Source: Blattamonas nauphoetae (Eukaryota; Preaxostyla; Oxymonadida). Taken from it: a stretch of 36,250 nt of DNA. The stretch covers positions 1-36,250 of the forward strand of contig JARBJD010000530.1 in NCBI GenBank assembly GCA_033064195.1, read 5' to 3'. Under the pieces are notes generated by a model. The model was not told where the DNA came from and searched no databases. It was given only the letters and a program-made list of their open reading frames with translations. Of the stretch, positions 31,567-36,250 are shown piece after piece (positions within the stretch are counted from its first letter, which is position 1; every line of letters begins with the position of its first letter). The translations under genes and the position numbers were made by a program.

Positions 31567-32577
31567 TCAATGCGTGTGATCGATCTTGCTAATCCTCAAG
31601 TGCCTTTCACCCATAATAGGTATCTTTTCATCAATTTTCCTCCACATGGTGATGAATGAAGGAGAAAGATGAAGGATGGGTGGTTGAAAAGCGGGGTTTG
31701 ATCTGTCTCCTCCATTCATCACAAACCCTTCATCTGCGTCCGTCAACGAGACAATCGACGATGGAGGAATACCCAAGTTGTCAAAGTCTTCGATCTTCTC
31801 GGGAGGAAGTGAGTCCATCTCGTCTGTTTTGTGAAGAAGCGACTTTTCATTCTTCTTCTTTTAGGAACGGTGGCGGAGAAGGATGACGATGAAGAGGAGG
31901 AGGGAGACACACGCACAGATCACAGGAACCACCCACTTCATTGCTTGCTTTGTCAATGCTTTTCGTTCATCCGATCCACTCAATTTCACTCGGAACGACT
32001 CTGTCCGACTTCCATCACCAAAAACGAGGCGAGCATGCCATTCTGCCTCGACTGCGATGGATGCTGCAATCTCCTTCTGTGGAATGGCGAGTGTGATGGC
32101 TGTTTCGGTGAACGAGAGAGTGGACGATTCTGTCAGTTCGCGGGTGTATTCTCCATTCCTGCCATTGTGTCCTGATCTCTCAAACACTTCCAGGAACAAT
32201 CCACACGGGATGAATGTCGATCCAATAAGGGTAAACGCGTGCGTTCACGATTTCTTGTCGAACGTGGCTTTCGATGAGGATGTATTGAGAGTCGGAACGA
32301 AGAATGGCGAGTGAGAGATTGTTTCTTTTGCTGTCAGCTGACAATCACTCGAGGAGATCCACGTTGATGCTGTTTCCACTCCATCTCCTCCATTCAGATT
32401 TTTAATCTCAATCTCTCCTCCTTCCGAACATCGGATGTGGAAGGAGGATTGTGTGAATGGGAGACAGGCGTGATCCAACTCATCGACACCGAAACAGTTG
32501 TGAAGAGCACTGTCTTCTCGCATCTTCATCAGTGAGCGATCAACAACGTCTTTCAGTTCCAGCGACGAGTCAATCAA
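31567..32577 (-). pseudogene. C-terminal part of a surface protein: ectodomain end, membrane span, cytoplasmic tail
   Basis: Read from 32577 down: ELDHACLPFTQSSFHIRCSE and GGEIEIKNLNGGDG, then a TGA (32245), then, in the same frame, THAFTLIGSTFIPCG, FLEVFERSGHNGRNGEYTRE, AIPQKEIAASIAVEAEWHAR and LVFGDGSRTESFRVKLSG. The single membrane span VVPVICACVSLLLFIVILL (about 31923-31867) follows, then a TAA (31861) and a tail with EMDSLPPEKIEDFDNLGIPP to 31567. This order matches the anchored C-terminus of the oxymonad beta-helix surface proteins as I remember them; those often carry a kinase-like domain next, which is absent here. The two stops lie in otherwise continuous coding text. Confidence 0.55.
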
Positions 32578-32579
32578 TG

Positions 32580-34600
32580 TGATCCGGCCAAGCTGAGCGA
32601 AGCGAGTAGAGAACTGGTGAACACTTCTGGTTGGTCAAACTCCACAAGTTATTCGGTTCCGTGATCTCAATATTGTCGTCATCCGACGCAACAGTGAAAT
32701 AGTCAAGTGATAACAAGAATGTGCCCCTGTGTCTCATCTCTTCCCTTTTCGTCCACTTTCCTTTCCCCTACAAACACTGCCACAATCTTCTGATAATTCT
32801 CCATTCAACTTGTCTCTTTGCGCGATCGTGCTTCTCTCTTCTATCTCGCCTCCTCCACCACTCCACACAGACTCGCTCTGATCAGTCTTCTTCGCTCACC
32901 CTGAACAAACTCTCTCTCGAACGCACTTCCTTTCATGTTCTCTCCCGTCTCCTTCAGATGGTTGGAAGTGTGTGTCTCTACGATCAGTCGAGGCCGCGTC
33001 GATTCCAACCTCTCCTTCTTCGCCAATCCTTCCGCTTCCGCTTCTTCTTCACCAGGAACGTCCCAGTCGCTCTCTTCTTTGCTCTTCATCCAGCGCAGTT
33101 TGGGCATCGAGTTGTTGTTTTGTTTGTTCCATGGTTTGACACTCATCCAGCGAGTCTTTACCATTTTCTCGCACCATTTTCGAGTGAATGCACATGGCCT
33201 TGGAGTGTACAGACTCAAATTGCATAATCTATGCTCTGTCGACTCTTTCTTGCTTTCCAAGACACTTCTCATCTCTCATTTCTTCATCGTTCCACTCGAT
33301 CCTTCACTCATTAGCATCTCGTTGTTCAGTGGAAGGATTGAGAAAAGAAGGTTTGTTGCAGAGGGATGAGACACAAATCAGAAATCATTGTGGAAAGCCG
33401 AATTGCAGGAAAGTGTGCTGACAGCGACAGCTCGTCAATTCGACTCTGGACTCAGTACCCATCTTTCCTCCGAATCGAACAGGAATTTTGAATGTTCAGG
33501 CGAGACTGGAGACACTGGTTGTGATCTGGCCGACCGAGTAGTCGGGACGGAACGAGGAGTGGAGAACACCATGTTCGTCAGTGTTTCCTTTGTTCACTTC
33601 GTCAATCACTTCTCCAATTCTCACTGTCTTCAACGATGAGGGAAGGATTAGAGCGAGGACGACTGGCGAACGAGAGTGAGTGGGGACTTAGGTTCCACTC
33701 AGAAGGGTTGATTCTTCTTTCAGCTCGTTGTCGAGTTGGAGTGATGGCGGAAGGGTCGATTCGGCTTGATCGATCACATGATCGTTATCTTCCCGTGAAT
33801 CGCCAACTGAGAGGATAAAATCGTCCAAAGGGGTCGGACTTGAAGCAGGGGCAGCAAGAGGGATGAAGAGAGGGCGACTTCAGTCTTTCCACTGTGGGGC
33901 GGGATTCAATGAACATTTGCGTCGACTTGGCGTGGAATTCGTGTTCTGAGGGATTTTCGAGCCCAGAGTGGAGACAATACGATAGGCGGGTGAATACAAA
34001 GGAGAGATCTCTATTGGGCAATGACGAGATAATGAAGGATGATCAAGGAGGAAGATGGGACGGAAGGTGAACGTCTGGCGGAACAACCCCAAAAGACGAA
34101 TAAGATGGGTTGTTGAACGTGGGATGTCGGAAAGTTTGGGAGAGGCTTCAATATATTCAAATTTCATGCTGACATCGACAAAATCAGTGCAGAACTTGTT
34201 GAGCATCAATTTATGCGCAGAGAAGATAAATGGGTATGCCATATTCTGTAGATAGCTTTCGTCTGTTTCAAATGTGTCCATGCTGACTGAAGTTTGCAAA
34301 ACTTTCGCAATAAGTGTCAAATTTCTGCGAGATCTGAGTATGACTGCCGGAGCGACTGAAGGTGGGGAGAGTTTCGAAGGAAATGAAAATGGTGACATTC
34401 ATGGCGGTGTTCAGTTGCTTGGGGAGGAAATGAGAGGGAGCAATGTGCTTTTCCTTCAACAGACAGGAGTGGCGGACTTTGCGTGTTTGGTGTGTCATCC
34501 TTCCTTCACCGCCACCTCCGCTGAGATTGTCAGTTTCGACAAAGGAGTGCAGACACTTCGGACGCCCAAGCATTTCATAGAAGCTTCGTCAGAACAGCAC
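32580..34600. other. Unresolved stretch with open frames on both strands
   Basis: The minus strand at 34398-33880 is open for 172 codons (KVLQTSVSMDTFETDESYLQ, FIFSAHKLMLNKFCTDFVDV), Leu/Phe-rich and helical. At 33272-32841 it is open and charged. The plus strand is also open at 32721-33369 and 34274-34612. Neither strand shows a known domain or convincing introns. If the flanking minus-strand pieces belong to one surface-protein gene, this stretch interrupts it. Confidence 0.25.
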
Positions 34601-34605
34601 AACTT

Positions 34606-35905
34606 TCAGTGAAGAATACGGCAGATGGGGCGTTTTGACAGATCCTGTATCAGGATTGGGAAGAGGTGAAGATTCTTCGTAGAAACATCATCTGTCGATG
34701 GATTGTTGGAAAGATCTATTTTGGAGAGATGGCTTGCTTCTGAATCGATAATCTTCAGGATGGATGACTGATGGTGAATGACGATGCATTGCTCCACCAA
34801 CAGTTGTGATACTACGATTGAAGTTACAACGACATAAATACGCGAGATCACGATCAAGATCAACGTACGCTCTGTTGGGAGCTGAATTGTCAGTGAGGAT
34901 TGAGTCAAATACAGGAAGCACTTCTGATAGACTGAAATTATAAACCACTCCGCATCCAGATTTTGATTGCTGTAGTATGGTGCATCCTGAAATATCGAAG
35001 AGTCTCAATAAGTTGATTGAGAGACATGGCGATTGTATGTGTGTTGACCATCTGGTGCTTTGAATCTTGAGTTGTTCAATAGCACGAAGACCGAAGCGTG
35101 GGGGTCGAATTGGAAGTTTGAAGATGAAAGTTAGGTTGTGTTCGAGAATGTCACAGAGCAGTCGATCATCACCAGTCTTGTGAATACATCCAACTGTGCA
35201 ACTATGATCAGGAGGTCAATCAGATAACATCGAAATTGTCCCATAAATGTGCAACATGTCAAAGAAAGTTTCCCGCAAACTGATTCTGTTCGATCATGTG
35301 GAAGTTCGTTCCTGCTGTGTAGGTTGTTCATGCGTCAGATGGATGGCGGTGAAAAAGATGCCCAATGAACTTGAAGGAGACGAGTAGCTGTTGATATCTG
35401 CTTCGGTTGTCTTGTTCTCCTTCACAATGTCGGCAGTTTGTTGGTTGTGGTTTGCGCAATGATTTTGGTCACATTCAACAGGGTTGGATTTGTTCATCAG
35501 GTTTCCATGGTATTTCTATTGTCAGATATCACTGTCCCATTCAAAGTATCGTCAATACAATGAACTTCACTGTTCTTAATTCGCAGTTGACTCCAGATTT
35601 CTGAAAGGATGGTTCTCATCCCAACTGGAAGGGTATGTGTGAGTTTGGGAGAGAATAGCCCAAAAGAAAAGTGGGAGGATTTCCAGCTGAGGACAGTTGT
35701 TGAGCAGCAGCGATCGACCCAAAACTGACCGAAAGGGATCTTGACACATTTGTTTGAATCTAGACAGAAAGGAGGAATAATCATAAACAATGACACGATT
35801 TAGACAGGAAACAACGATCTTCCAATCACCATTGAGTTCGCACTGATTATGGGTTCGAAATAAAGAATGGGCTTCATCTCCCCCAGTTTCAATTTGCACA
35901 CCCAA
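34606..35905 (-). pseudogene. Beta-helix surface protein ectodomain, decayed
   Basis: From 35008 the minus strand reads MRLFDISGCTILQQSKSGCG, FSLSEVLPVFDSILTDNSAP, NRAYVDLDRDLAYLCRCNFN and SITTVGGAM, matching the rung pattern and 'NRAYLDL' turn I associate with the oxymonad surface family. Upstream, 35796-35497 reads WSQLRIKNSEVHCIDDTLNG in another frame, also rung-like. Several frame changes separate the pieces. It could be the N-terminal half of the gene whose membrane anchor is at 31.9 kb, or a second copy. Confidence 0.4.
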
Positions 35906-36250
35906 GTTCGGGTCCTCACCTCTTCTTACTGTGATTCTCTTTCACTTTGGTGACGTTTGATTTATGTGGATTCCAGGGGTTTTGTTTTCCTAAAACAGAG
36001 CCTCAAAGTGTTCTGAATTGGGACTGGTCGCATTTATCGGCATTTTTCTGATTTAGCCTTTGACTTTACCCATACTTTTAAAAACGTAAAAGAAACGAAT
36101 GAATGTGGAGGATAGTGGTGTTAGAAAACCGAAACGTATCAAAAATCCGCCACTGATGTCAGAAAACCGCCACTGAATTATTGATTATTCATCATCCTCT
36201 CACATCATCCATTTTCGAATGAAATGGAATTGTGGAAAGAAAGAAAGAAG
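35906..36250. other. Spacer with small degenerate 20-bp repeats
   Basis: CCGCCACTGA occurs at 36147 and 36167, 20 bp apart, within AGAAAACCG-type units beginning near 36122. No gene seen. Confidence 0.45.

Noticed and set aside
1-36250. CRISPR arrays, bacterial operons, or capsid-, integrase- or polymerase-bearing elements
   Set aside because: No spaced direct repeats of CRISPR type, no bacterial gene organisation, and no virus-like element genes recognised.

Overview
The window looks like nuclear DNA of a protist with an intron-rich genome. Its supported genes are cut by short GT-AG introns, mostly 31 to 132 bp and pyrimidine-rich, and no operons, Shine-Dalgarno sites, rRNA or tRNA genes are visible. 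Several protein families (beta-helix surface proteins with one C-terminal membrane span, TmcB-like multi-span membrane proteins, a SPRY-like domain protein) match what I remember of oxymonad flagellates (Preaxostyla), Blattamonas above all. That placement is inference from memory and was not searched.

Layout. 1-1.8 kb: a minus-strand hypothetical gene. 2.9-3.5 kb: repeat-like AT-rich DNA. 3.9-5.45 kb: a plus-strand LCAT-family acyltransferase with six introns, a missing N-terminus and two frame breaks. 5.5-7.0 kb: a broken gene ending in a SPRY-like domain. 7.1-10.9 kb: coding-like pieces of uncertain strand, including a Cys-rich minus-strand segment. 10.9-12.6 kb: a minus-strand hypothetical gene. 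12.75-16.5 kb: two large minisatellites on either side of an uninterrupted five-exon gene for a 668-residue DDE-transposase-like protein, which is followed by a stem-loop-rich block. 16.7-19.3 kb: unassigned. 19.4-22.0 kb: a Pumilio-repeat-like fragment, then a spliced gene with a basic tail. 22.6-27.9 kb: a minus-strand TmcB-like membrane protein gene split by a 2.2-kb Tc1/mariner-like DNA transposon that has TA target duplications. 28-36 kb: pieces of beta-helix surface protein genes on the minus strand mixed with unrecognised pieces.

The genes do not form a pathway. The common theme is host gene-family copies carrying stops and frame breaks, set beside mobile DNA and tandem repeats. The clear exception is the 13.5-15.7 kb gene, which reads without a break through four introns; it and the stem-loop block after it are the best candidates for something undescribed.
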